Positions 33,408 through 44,168 of a stretch of 64,000 nucleotides of DNA are shown piece after piece. The notes beneath the pieces were generated by a model. The model did no database searches. It saw only the letters and a list, made by a program, of their open reading frames with translations, and had not been told where the DNA came from. The translations under genes and the position numbers were made by a program. How positions within the stretch are numbered: position 1 is the first letter of the stretch; every line of letters starts with the position of its first letter. This DNA is from Phlegmacium glaucopus (taxonomy: Eukaryota > Basidiomycota > Agaricomycetes > Agaricales > Cortinariaceae): contig MU130443.1 in the NCBI GenBank assembly GCA_015039465.1, positions 40,640 to 104,639 of the forward strand, given 5' to 3'.

Positions 33408-34700
33408 TGTTAAGTTTAGACAAAGGGATAATGTTGGAGTAATTCTGGAATGGATGGAACGGTGATGTACCTGCGGTGGGGACAGACCGCAAGTAGTACG
33501 TAGTTCGTGGGGTTGATGTAGTTCTCTTCAGTAGGTGATAGTGAGGTTTTATGAGGTGTGAAGGTTTGCTTTAAAGTGTGAGATAATGCGCAGAAAAAGC
33601 GAAGCCTGCAGGATGATTTTGAAGGAGTGCAAGTGTAGCTTAGTACAACCTTCCAAAGGTGGGATCAAAAGTGTGGTAATTTGTCCGTTCTCCTCCCTTC
33701 TATTACCCTACTTGCTACTGCTAATAATATAGTAACTAGCAATAGCTAAGTGCAGAAAGGTGAAACAGGAATGTAAAATATGGGTTAAAGCGGAGTCACA
33801 TGGGTCCGGTAATTTGGTAATGAAACATAGGAGATAAGAGCCAAACAAAGGGAGACAAGATAAAATAAAGGTGATGAGTAATACAGTCACCTGAGTGACC
33901 TTTGTTTGAGTCATGTTTAATGATTGCAAGAACAGCTGGCAACTGCGAATGATAATGTGAATGTTGGTGATGACTGCAAGCATCTGCGATGATCTGCAAG
34001 TGTTCTGCAATGAGCTGCGAGTATGTGCGAGTATGTGCGATGACCTGCGATGACCTGCGATGATCTTCAAGTATCCGCAACGATATGTGAGCATCCGCAA
34101 GTATACTGCAAAGGTTGTGAAACCGCAAAAATGGTGCGTTTACATCCCTAGACGTCTCCTGGGTCCTATCAACGGAACCAGAACAAGTAACAGAAAGGAC
34201 TTTGGCCTCAGCATATGTGCTGTGCCGCCCAGCTCCTATAGTGTCCTGATTTCAGAACCGGAAGAGAAAGGGATAAGATGGAAGACCTCAGTGACTTAGA
34301 GGACAAACAAGAGGAGGAAGCTAAGTTGATATTCGAAACTAAGGAAAACATACAACTTTCGAGTACTTAAATAATAAAAGGAATAGCAACCAAAATAGAA
34401 AGGATAAATATAAAGTGCTGCGTTCTGCTCCCAGAAGGTCCTGCATTCTTGGGTGAATAATCCATAGCTGGTGTGCTGACTGATAGTGGGAAAGTGATGA
34501 CAAAGAAATAGTGGTTGTGGCGAAGATGTGGTAATGGGTTTGGAGTAACATTGGAAGGGCCGGAATGATACAGAGAAGTCTTGGAGTTGGACGTAGGAAG
34601 GGTAAACCCAGAAACAAGGGAAAGTACTGGAACAGAGTATGGACTACCGGAGACAACTCCAACAGAGCTGGACCAGAGTAACATTTAACAGAATGTAACA
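33408..34700 (+). mobile_element. LTR family R, copy 2, inserted in copia pol
   Basis: TGTTAAGTTTA...AATGTAACA with flanking 5-bp duplication CAAAT (33403-33407 and 34701-34705). It interrupts the copia reverse transcriptase/RNase H region and itself contains a second solo LTR at 33463-34171. About 580 bp without the nested piece. Confidence 0.8.
33463..34171. mobile_element. Solo LTR S, 709 bp, nested in LTR R
   Basis: TGATGTACC...CCTATCA with 4-bp duplication ACGG (33459-33462 and 34172-34175). The copy at 30794 lacks it at the same place. It keeps CpGs. An internal degenerate tandem of about 11 bp (TGCGATGACC, TGCGAGTATG) lies at about 33970-34100. On its minus strand the terminal part (ACTACTTGC.GTCTG...GCAGGTACATCA) resembles 61990-62031. 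Confidence 0.8.
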
Positions 34701-35430
34701 CAAATTCTCATTCTCAAGAATTATTTGGCATTACCAAAGTCACAACATTCCATGTCATCATGGATTGCTTTTTCTTGGTTATAAAAAATTTAGGATTATT
34801 TCTAAAGAATAAAGCATCATCAATGTAGACAATGGCAATGAGTGTGTTTTCTCCATAATTATGGATGAAGATACTGGCATCAGTGAATAGATGCCTGTAG
34901 CCCATCTTTTTAATTGAGGATTCAAGCTCTTTCTACCATGATAGTGATGCTTGCTTCAATCTGTAAAGGGCACTGTGAAGATCACCAGACTTTATTTTAT
35001 TGACCTTCAGTTTTAAAACCTTCAGGTTGTTCCATGTAGATTTCTTTGTCTAATTTGCCATAAAGAAAGGCAGTTTTGACATTGGGGGCAGATATATGCC
35101 AATTGTTTAATACTGCTAATGCAAGCATAATATGCACAGTTTCAAAGCATACAAATGGTGGGATTTTGATGTCAATGACCTAACAATTCTTAATTGTTTT
35201 ACAACCTTTAGGTAGGTTGACAAGTTTGAAGACATTGAAGGGACTCTAATTCTTTGTTACACACATGCTTCCATTCCTCTTTATCTTGCAGATTCATATG
35301 CAAAATGTCTGAGTATTGCCATTCTCTAACTGGATTTTGAAGTGAGCTCTCTTTTGGTGGAACTGCTTGGGTAAGAAAATATTTTTTGAGAGCTACTCCC
35401 TCTTCCTTGGTTGAATGGTCCAGCATGCCT

Positions 35431-37399
35431 TTTCTCTGAATCTAATTGTTTTAAATGATATTGAATAACATCAAAAAACTTGTGTCCCCACAATTAACCA
35501 AATCCTCTCAACTTGACATGGATGTTTTAAAACTGGCTGTACTGTTAGTGACAATTCAAGCCCAAGACCTGGACATCACAGATACATCAACAGTGGCTTT
35601 GTTACCTCCACTGAGTCCTGCAATGGCGACAGAGGCAGTGATGGTGCTGCTATCAGTGCAGGATGTAGAAATACAAGGTAATGACTTTATTAATACACAA
35701 AATATGAATCTAACCTCAATAGGATCTGAGTCCAGCATGCAAATCAACGATCATCTATCCCTAGGCTTGCAGATTCTGCCCTCCTAATCAGATGGAGATA
35801 CAGGCCCAGGCCTTCTTCCCACAGGAATCCATGGTGATGAGGACAGGAATGTGCTCCCCATGTCTTTGCCCAATACAGGACCTTAGTTTGGGGTTTGGGG
35901 CTTGTGAGGTAAGTAGTAGCCTTTTATATGTATACTATAATCCATGCTAACCAATTTAATGCATTGATGCAGCATGCTGAGCCTGCCAGTACTGACAGGC
36001 TGGACCTTGTTCTCCAAGGAGTCCAAGACAAAATGCTAGTGGAACCTCCTGATGTCACAGCTCATGTTCATGAGGAACTTGAATGTCCTCCCATTTTGAT
36101 ACCAAAGGTTTATTTAATCTGTCTACTAAGACAAACAACTATTGCTAATTTGAATATATTCCTATGCTACCTGGCTAGCTTAAAAATCCTCTTGCAGGAA
36201 TCACTCAGTGTTTTCAGTCTGCCTCAACATTGACTGTCTCAGGATTGACATGGACACCTCCCATCCACTCTACAGTTTCTACAACCTCCATAACTGCTGT
36301 CACTGCTTCTCCCATGATGATGACACAAGCATCTTTCATCAACAATGTTCCAGTCAGGTAGTCTGTAGTACCACCAAATCAGGACACAGATACCAGTGTC
36401 AAACAGTCAATGGTGAAGGCAACTGCAAGAAAATCAGGAAAAATGAGGATGTTGAAATTCAACAACAGCCAGCTATTCATTCAATAATCAATGTCTGTCC
36501 ACATGTATTCTAACATATCTGATTAATGTTCACAACAATTGGGTCAAAAGCAATCCAAAGGGAACCTCTGAAGAGTTTGCAATCTATTTTGACAGACTTC
36601 TGGAGGCTGAGCTTAAGGTTCACTATATTTTTCCTGTGTCTATACACCTCCAATATAATGTTAGTAATTTTATTGATTTATCACCTGTCTAGACATACCA
36701 AGCTCTTGAAGCCAATGCTGTTACAACTTCAAACGATTCATATGACTCTAATTGTAAACAGTCATATAAAAATTGGTGTGTCAATACAGTGAGCTCTAAG
36801 AATGCCAAGAGATCATTCTCGAGGTATTGTCTTAAGACTTTGAGGAAGATCAAGGAGATACAATTCTCAAGAACTAGCTAGAGAATACAGTTCAAGTAAA
36901 TACAGTATTTATATAAAATAAATGAGTCACACAAGAGTGTGAGTCATCCACATGTAAGGAGTGAGTCATAGGTAAAATGGAAATGACTCATACAATGAGT
37001 TGTATGCATGTGCATGAAACATAGAGTGAAACAATGAAAAAGATGTGGTGAACATATGTAAGTGGAAATGAAAAAGGGATGTAAAACATATGTTGGTGAA
37101 ATGGTATCATGTTCAGTGGAATTAAGAAAAGAAAAATAAAGTTTGTAACAAATACAGTGAGTAATATTGTACTACTTGAAGTCTATTTGAAACTATCTCT
37201 GACTGTGTATCTAACAGAAAAATGCAAATTAGTGTTGTTGAGGCTGGCTTGAGCACTTTTAGTATTTTACAAATATCATGACACTATGTACTCTGATTTC
37301 CTATTGTTGGGAGACAACCCCACAGCTTATGGAATCCCTGATATGTGTAAATATTTATAGAATTTTACAGGATTTATTAGAATTGATATTTCCATCAAG
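35431..37399. other. Unresolved transposon debris, plus-strand peptide fragments
   Basis: Plus-strand exon-like pieces occur at 35455-35784, 35928-36110, 36208-36510 and 36526-36860 (NWVKSNPKGTSEEFAIYF; then, after an intron-like gap, TYQALEANAVTTSNDSYDSN). They are CpG-poor and contain stops. They may be the 5' part of the hAT relic that follows, or another element; I recognise no domain. Confidence 0.3.
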
Positions 37400-37482
37400 C
37401 CATTTGGTCAAGTGGCCAGCTTGACTTTTACTGGAATTTTACTGGAGTCCGGCTGGACAACATGGGGGACTGTAAAGTACAC
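37400..37482. repeat. Right end of a foldback element (AGTCCGG family)
   Basis: ACTGGAGTCCGGCTGGACAACATGGGGGACTGTAAAGTACAC matches, in pieces, the right end of the complete element at 49250-49674. No left end was found here. Confidence 0.6.
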
Positions 37483-37589
37483 ATATTTGCCAATATGAGC
37501 TGAGCATGGGAGAGTGGAAAATTGTGGGTCAGTTGGGAGAAATTCTTCTAGTAAATCACCATTGATAAAATGCAATTTTGTATACTTAC

Positions 37590-38759
37590 CTTCTTTTGAA
37601 GCTTTTCAAGGACACAACACTATTCTTTTCCCATGGCTCTCCTAACATTTCAACAGTAATTCCTGCCATGGATCATCTTGATCAATACCTTGCCACCTGT
37701 GCTCTCAAAGTAGAGTATGCACCCTCAATTTGTGCCACTGTCACATTGGGAAAACAGACACTGAATAAGTACTACAACATGACAGACTATTCAGAGGTTT
37801 ACCACATCACAATGGGTATGTGATGTATTTTACCTGCTTCAAACATTGAACTGAATGCTATATAGTTCTCCATCCTCAACACAAACTCACTTATTTTAAG
37901 AAAGTCAGATGGGACAATGATTGGATCAAGACAGCGAGGCAGATTGTCTGCAACAAGTTCAAGCATTCATATAAATCAATTACCTAGGACTCAGATGATG
38001 ACATGGAAGTGGATGTTGCTTAGGTGCATTGTTTTCTGCATTAAATTAAATTATTTCTTTTCTTAGACTTACAAATGTCATTTTTAGCAAACAAGAAACA
38101 TTTTGACAGTCTCCCAGCGCTCTGTGCCCCTAAACCAACAAACAGATCTCCATGGTCAGCTCAACTGGTATCTCAGTACAGACCAGGAACATGTTGTCAA
38201 TGTGCTTCAGTGGTGGGTAGAATGCAGGCATGTTTATCCACAGCTGTCGTGTATGGCATTGGACTACCTGTCCATCCCAGGTATGTTACCTGATCAAAAC
38301 AATACACATTCCCTGCCTCATATCTACAATTACAGCCACCTCCATCAATGTTGAACATGTCTTCAGTAAGGGCCAAATTTTGCTGTTGCACCTCTGCAGT
38401 TGTCTCTCAGTTCAGTCAACACATGCCCTCATGTGCCTAGGAGTTTGGAGTCTTATGGGATATGTAGATGATAGTGATGTAAAAGCAGTCACAATCCTTC
38501 CAGATGTGAAGGCTGATAAGGAGGATATACTCAAAGAGGACTGGGATATGATTATTACATAGGGGTAATTTACTACATAGCCTCAATGAAACCTGCTATA
38601 TCCTACATACCCTTACATACCCCTACATACCCCTACATACCCCACATACCCCTACCCAAACCCCTCCAAACCCATACCCACTAGCTGATGGTAAGGTTCT
38701 TGGCAGGTAAGGGTATGGGTCTGAAAAAAATACCCTAGGGTTACCCATGTTAATCTCTA
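37590..38759 (+). pseudogene. hAT transposase relic with 3' terminal repeat
   Basis: Parallels the C-terminal exons of the intact hAT at 58015: LFFSHGSPNISTVIPAMDHL, GKQTLNKYYNMTDYSEVYHI, HPQHKLTYFKKVRWDNDW, DQEHVVNVLQWWVECRHVYP, ATSINVEHVFSKGQ, LMCLGVWSLMGYVDDSDVK. Stops and lost CpGs show decay. The 3' end has CATACCCC repeats and GGGTTACCCATGTTAATCTCTA (38739-38759 region), a diverged form of the hAT terminal repeat. The matching 5' end was not found. Confidence 0.8.
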
Positions 38760-38850
38760 TAAACATCTTTAGCTAGGTTTAAAAATATGAAAAAAAATAT
38801 AATAAATCACAGATATATTTATAGCACCTGATTCCAAAAAAAAAAAAACA

Positions 38851-38932
38851 ATTACATAACATATATGCTGAGATATTAAAGATATTTTAATATTTTAATA
38901 TCTTTAATATCTCAGCATCTGTCTTATGTAAT
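38851..38932. repeat. Palindrome, 20-bp perfect arms within an 82-bp imperfect hairpin
   Basis: 38867-38886 (GCTGAGATATTAAAGATATT) is perfectly inverted at 38897-38916 around a 10-base centre; the flanks ATTACATAA and TTATGTAAT extend it. It could be a miniature foldback element or a structure-forming site. Confidence 0.75.
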
Positions 38933-39038
38933 CATTTAATTTTTTTTGTTTTGAGGTTACACAAAGGTGACTTAGAAATTTGATAAAATGCTGCCAACAG
39001 CAGGTTCAAACCCCACACCCAATATCACTATAAATCAT

Positions 39039-40631
39039 TGTTAGTGATTATAGCCTAGACTGCTTGAAGAGCAATGAAGATTACAAGGACAACCAGAGAG
39101 CGTTGGACCAGTCTTTAGGTCAAAGGACTCCCTACTATTTGTTTAGGGAAGGCTTAGCCTAAGACTTGTAACACACAAAGATAGGGAGAGAGAGGATATG
39201 AGGATGAATGATAAATAGTCTTCAGCAAGACTATAGCAGTAGACAATAGGGATTGATTGACAGTAAAGGGCAGAAAAAGCAAACTTAAGGGAGGAATTCA
39301 CTGGAATTCCACTGAGATGATGACTGTTGGGGACTAGGAAGTGAATTGGGGGGAATTGAGGGGAACTACCTATCCTGGTACAAAAGAGCAGTATTTATAC
39401 CTAAGGATGATGCTATGTAGAATATACTAGCAAGAAGCCCTCTCCAGGCCACATGTACTGTCCTCACATAGCACTATGAATTTAAAGGGAGTAAGTTTCA
39501 TTCATAAAGTAGAAACAGAAATGGGTGTCTGGATTTAATGGCAATATCAAAGACATACTAATATTCCTCTTGGCCTGCAGTGTAAAGGATGTCAAGAAAG
39601 GCAAATTCCTTGTCAATGACACATTGTTTGGTGTATGAATCTTCAAGTGACCATGCTTATGGCTTTGGGTGAAATATGTTCTGTCAAAGGAAGAAAGATG
39701 AAGAGATGACAGCTGCGAGAAGAAAATAACAATGGAAAAGAAGAAAGAACAATAAAAAGATCTGTAAGATGTCAAAGTGTGAGAGAAAAGAAGAAAAGGC
39801 AGTGTGCATAGTCCAATAGCAAAAATATATCAACTCCATAGCTGTGGGGTCATGTCAAAATGTGAAAGGTCCTGAGTCAACACTTGAAAGGTGCAGCCTT
39901 GTTCCTGAGAAAATATCACTTGCCCATGGTCCCATGTTGCGCAGCCTTGATAACACTTGACATACTGTGAGAATAATCCTCTGCTGCTGATTCATCTGCA
40001 ACTCCTGCTTAGTTGTGATCCTTCTGGACTTCCTAAAGTGTGACAAAGATGGTGGGAAGAATCCAGGTACCACATGAATGTTGGTTCTGGCAGTGAATGA
40101 TAAGATAAATGGTAGATAAGTAAGGATAGGGGACTGAGTGAGATCCAGGAGTGAGGTATAGCAAGGTAGATAGCTGAGGGGAAGGTTTGTGGGTTCATAG
40201 CCACAACAATGATGACAAAGCATTTTACATAATGGGAGATATAGCTGATGTGTCCATAGACAGGCTGTTCTTGAAATGATGGGCCATAAATATGATCAAA
40301 CACAAGCTGATGACTGATGTGAATAGTAGATTGATTGTTTTGTTGTATTGCTAGCCAAGGGATAAGATGATGGTAGATGTTTAGGATCATGTTGAAAGTG
40401 TAAATGATAGAGAGCATAGCAAAAGACATTGAGAATATGATGAGTGATGAGGATGATAACTTTGAATGAATGATTTTATTGACCAGGAACACAATTGAGG
40501 GCCACTTCCAAAGCAGGCAAGTGAATTCCAAGTCCACTTTATTTTTATAATGGCAACTTATAAGCTTTTTACCCATGCTACCAATCAATATTGGTGCGCA
40601 ATACTAGAGTAATGCATGATAGAATGTAACA
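39039..40631. mobile_element. LTR-like element A, about 1.6 kb
   Basis: TGTTAGTGATTATAG...GAATGTAACA, with a poor 5-bp duplication (ATCAT / CTCAT). The reverse strand aligns with element B (54361-55870). On the minus strand it carries a 198-codon hydrophobic frame (40588-39992) that is also open in B. DNA at 40632-40795 matches the tail of B in opposite orientation, so the locus is a rearranged or nested pair. Confidence 0.6.
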
Positions 40632-41009
40632 CTCATCCTCATCCTCTACTCTCACCTCAGTCACCTTTTAAGTGTGTTATAAGTCAAGGTTATACCTTCC
40701 CTGAACAAACAACAGGGAGGCTTTTGACTTAAAGACTGGTCCATTGCTCTCTGGTTAGTGTTTACATATACCACAAACAACAATTTATAATGGGGTAAGC
40801 ATTATGGACCATGCCATCCTGCAATTGAAAGCTGGTGGAAAATTTGTCACCTGAATAGTCATCTGCCAGTCAAGTGAGCTGTTCAGAGGGAGAACAGTTG
40901 GTAAGGACTTGTACACTAATGGCCTCAATTTGGTGAAGAATCATTTCACCAGCATCTGGATTGAGGTAGGAGTATGAAGGATAAGTTGTCTGTTGACCTT
41001 TGATTGTGG
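40632..41009. other. Tail piece of element A/B family and spacer
   Basis: 40632-40795 (CTCATCCTCATCC...AACAACAATTTATAATG) matches 55700-55868. Nothing is recognised from 40800 to 41009. Confidence 0.5.
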
Positions 41010-42782
41010 TGATAGGACTGGAAATTGAATACTCATGGATTATTTAATTTTTTATAATATTATCCTTCAATTGAATCAAAAGGATCAATAAATAAACCAT
41101 GAATTAATCTACACATTGATGCTGTAAGGGTTAAAAGTGTTGACTGCACTTGTTGATTAAACTGGCAATTGCAATGCTTTAAAATGTGAATCAGCAGATA
41201 ACTATGATCTGAATTGATCTATTCATCATATTGTTAAATAACACTACAAATAGTTCAGGCCTTAACAATACAAAATCCATGATGGTCATAGGAACAACTT
41301 GCAATATAAAGTAACTATGAAGTCTACAAATATGGAAGGAAATTGTCATACAAGTCCTAGGAAAATATCAGTAAACATCAATAAAGTTTCTGAAACAATG
41401 AAACAAAGGCATGAAGTCATAGTCCATGGCATGACATCAAAGACATGACGTCATAAAATATATGATCAGTCATCCTCAAACAAGACTTATAGCTTAGACA
41501 AAAAATTAATCATCCATAAACATAGACATGACATCATAAAACAATGATCAGTCATCCTAAAACAAAACATATGACTTAGACACATGATCTAAAACAAAAC
41601 TTATGACTTAGACACAGGATCAGTCATCATAAAACACAGACATCACATCACAGACTATTACCTAATTTTTTTTCTCACTTATGTATAAAGGTAGCTAGAA
41701 AGCAACAGTAAAATTAGTGAATTTGCACTCTTCTTTTCCCCTCCACTTTTACCACTGTAAATTGGCACAAGAGGGAAAAGAATTACAAGTGGACTTGTTG
41801 TGAGGATGAGATTCTCCCTACCTTGAGAATTACCTATTTTAACAATTTCAAATTCTTATATCACATGTTACATACATGGAATTTCATACCACATTACAAT
41901 TTTCCAAATTTGTATGTTTCCTATTTTATTAATTTCAAATCCATTCCCCTTTTGGAAATTACTCTGGAATTACATATTCCATTTTTACATACTAATTTGC
42001 CACCTCTCCATTTTTACCCTCAGATCTTAACATCCATTTTGATTCATTTTCAAAACATAGCACTACACACCAAAGGTATAAAAACCTGTAGTTATTTTGT
42101 AGTATAACCACTCAGAAACTCAAGAAATTTAATAACCAATAACTCAAGTAATTAATAAACAACCCAATGACTAAACTCTATTCTTAGTGTTGTCATTTTT
42201 GACAGTATGTGACAACCCCCCTCTATTATCACATCTAAGATGGGAAAGCCCTAAGAGTTGATGGAATCAACTCCCCCTCATCTTACTCGCACCCAACCCT
42301 AGTCCCTCACATTGTCCTTACTTCAAAGAGTTCAAAGAATATTAAATCCTTTGTCAGAGTCTGAGGAATAAATAATCCTTGTACTATAAAGCTGTCTCAC
42401 AGTCTGCCTTTGGGACTTTAAATCATTTGTTGTGGATAGGCATAGAATATTAAATTCCAAAAGGACTTGTCTTTGTTCTTCCAAATTTCCTTATTATATA
42501 GACAAAGAATATTAAATACCTAAGGGACTTGTCTTTGTTCTATCAAATCATTATAACATATAGTCTAAGAAATTGGACTTTAAAACTTGTTTAATAGAAT
42601 CATAGTCTAAAGACTTTAAATTAGTATTGGAGGTTATTGAAGAGCATTGGCTATACTTTCAAGGAAGCTCTAACTTGCACAATACAAAATTTGTTGGTTG
42701 TTAGAGTTGCTGGTTGTTGGATTTGTTGTAGAAAATTCCTTCAAAACACTAGTAATCTTAAAAACTACAAATAATCATATTA
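41010..42782 (+). mobile_element. LTR family D, copy 1, about 1.77 kb
   Basis: Starts TGATAGGACTGG and ends ATCATATTA. Its start and end align with the reverse complement of 50973-52239. Flanking tetranucleotides are GTGG and GCAG, explainable as a decayed GCGG duplication. It contains repeated motifs (AAAGAATATTAAAT, GACTTGTCTTTGTTC) and no gene. Confidence 0.65.
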
Positions 42783-42897
42783 GCAGTCTGCATCACTTCA
42801 CATGTCTTCTTCCTTCAACATCTCTTCTACTTTAATTTTGATGAGTCTGAGTTATTTTTGGAAGGTGACCATGACCCAGAAGAGGTATAAAGTTCCT

Positions 42898-43200
42898 GTA
42901 CTTTACACTCCCCCACCTACTCCGCACAGAGTCCGAGTAAAGTCTGAATGAAGTGCTAGGAGTCTGAATAAAGTCTGAATAAAGTCTGAGCTGTCCGAGT
43001 GGGGTCCGAGCTTTAAGAAATTCCTAGCTCTTCAAAGCCAAAAATTCCGAGTAAAGTCCGAGTAGTCCAAGTAGTCCAAGTAGTCTGAGTAGTCCAAGTA
43101 AAAAAAAGAAAGTTTCTAAGTCCTATTCCTGTGTGAGTCTGAGTGAAGTCCAAGTGAATTTTGTATGAGTCTGAGCAATATTTTCATAAATACCAGGACC
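42898..43200. repeat. Left part of a foldback element (AGTCCGAG family)
   Basis: GTACTTTACACTCCCCCACC followed by many short repeats of the type AGTCCGAGTA / AGTCTGAATA, similar in plan to 49250-49674. No right terminus was found. Confidence 0.55.
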
Positions 43201-43636
43201 TTAGCCAAGTAGGCATTTGTAGTACAAAACTATTATTTGTATTTATTACCTACTTACAATTCATTTACTAATAAAATAAAATAACTTAAATATCATTGTT
43301 CCATCTAATTATATCAATGTTACATGCATACATATATACAATTTATTTGTTATTATTTCTGCACCATCATCTCCATTACTATCAGTATATATAATTTATT
43401 TATTTTTATTTACTCAGTACCAGAATCTCTAAGTCAATTCCTACTAACTCATTGGGTTTCATATTACTCTCTAACTTTTCTAACATATTGATTTAAATTT
43501 CAAAATGACTTAATTACTCCCATTGTGAAGGGGTTGGTTACTAATATATTAGGATTACAAAAGTTGAAAATAAAATTTAACAAAAGGGATAGGTAGGGTG
43601 GCAAGATAGTGGAGATGGGTATGGGTATGTGAAATA
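43201..43636. other. AT-rich spacer, no gene
   Basis: No coding signal or repeat recognised. Confidence 0.4.
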
Positions 43637-44168
43637 GGTTTGAAATGAGTGGCTAATGTTTGAAACAGGCGCTGGGTGTTTGAAACAGGCGCCAGGTGCT
43701 TGAAATGGGTGTTGGGTGCTTGAAACGGGTGCCTGGTGTTTGAAATGGGTATTGGGTGCTTGAAACGGGTGTTGGGTGCTTGAAACAGGTGCCTAGTGTT
43801 TGAAACAGGTGGTGGGTGTTTGAAACAGGTGTTGGGTGCTCGGGATGGGTGCCAGGTGTTCAAAACGGGCTTTGGGTGTTTGAAATGGGTGTTGGGTGCT
43901 CAAAACAGGTGCCTAGTGTTTGAAACAGGTGGTGGGTGTTTGAAATGGGTGTTGGGTGTTTGAAATGGGCGCTTAATCTTTGAAACAGGTGTTGGGTGTT
44001 CAAAATGGGTGTTCGGTGCTCAAAATTGGTGCCTAGTGCTCAAAACAGGTGGTAGGTGTTTGAAACGGGCGCTTAATCATCAAAATGGGTGTTGGGTGTT
44101 CAAAATGGGTGGTGTGTGGTTGGAAATGGGTGCCAGGTGGTCAAATGGGTAGCCAGGTGGTCAAAAGG
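43637..44168. repeat. 20-bp minisatellite, about 26 units
   Basis: Units of the form TG(T/C)TTGAAACGGGTGTTGGG repeat about 26 times. The variable sites are mostly CG/TG/CA alternatives (AACGGG, AATGGG, AACAGG; GGCGCC, GGTGCC, GGTGTT). The GGG-rich strand might form G-quadruplexes. The minus frame over it gives a 20-residue periodic peptide that I regard as non-coding. Confidence 0.9.

Larger units (their letters stand above)
32659..35430 (-). pseudogene. Ty1/copia pol remnant, split by a nested LTR
   Basis: Right of the nested LTR (34705-35430): EEWKHVCNKELESLQ, then reverse transcriptase WHISAPNVKTAFLYG, KLDKEIYMEQPEGF and IAIVYIDDALF, in more than one frame with stops. Left of it (33405-32659): KNSNGIHAYADSDWVAD, CQAQKTIALSSTEAVYMALS and HIDVCYHFIRQCIEDKYIEL, the RNase H and C-terminal copia motifs. 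The frame ends at 32659, and a polypurine tract precedes LTR-like sequence at 32399. Many stops and frameshifts show that it is long dead. Gag, protease and integrase are not recognisable on the 5' side. Confidence 0.85.

Noticed and set aside
39001..39020. tRNA T-arm-like GGTTCAAACCCC
   Set aside because: No acceptor stem, D-arm or anticodon arm could be paired around it.
43555..43863. Repetitive frame (NTRHPFQAPNTHFKH...) over the 20-bp minisatellite
   Set aside because: The 20-bp unit is not a multiple of three; the periodic peptide is a by-product of the array, and it ends within it.
43637..44168. CRISPR-like array
   Set aside because: Units are contiguous 20-mers without spacers and the genome is eukaryotic.
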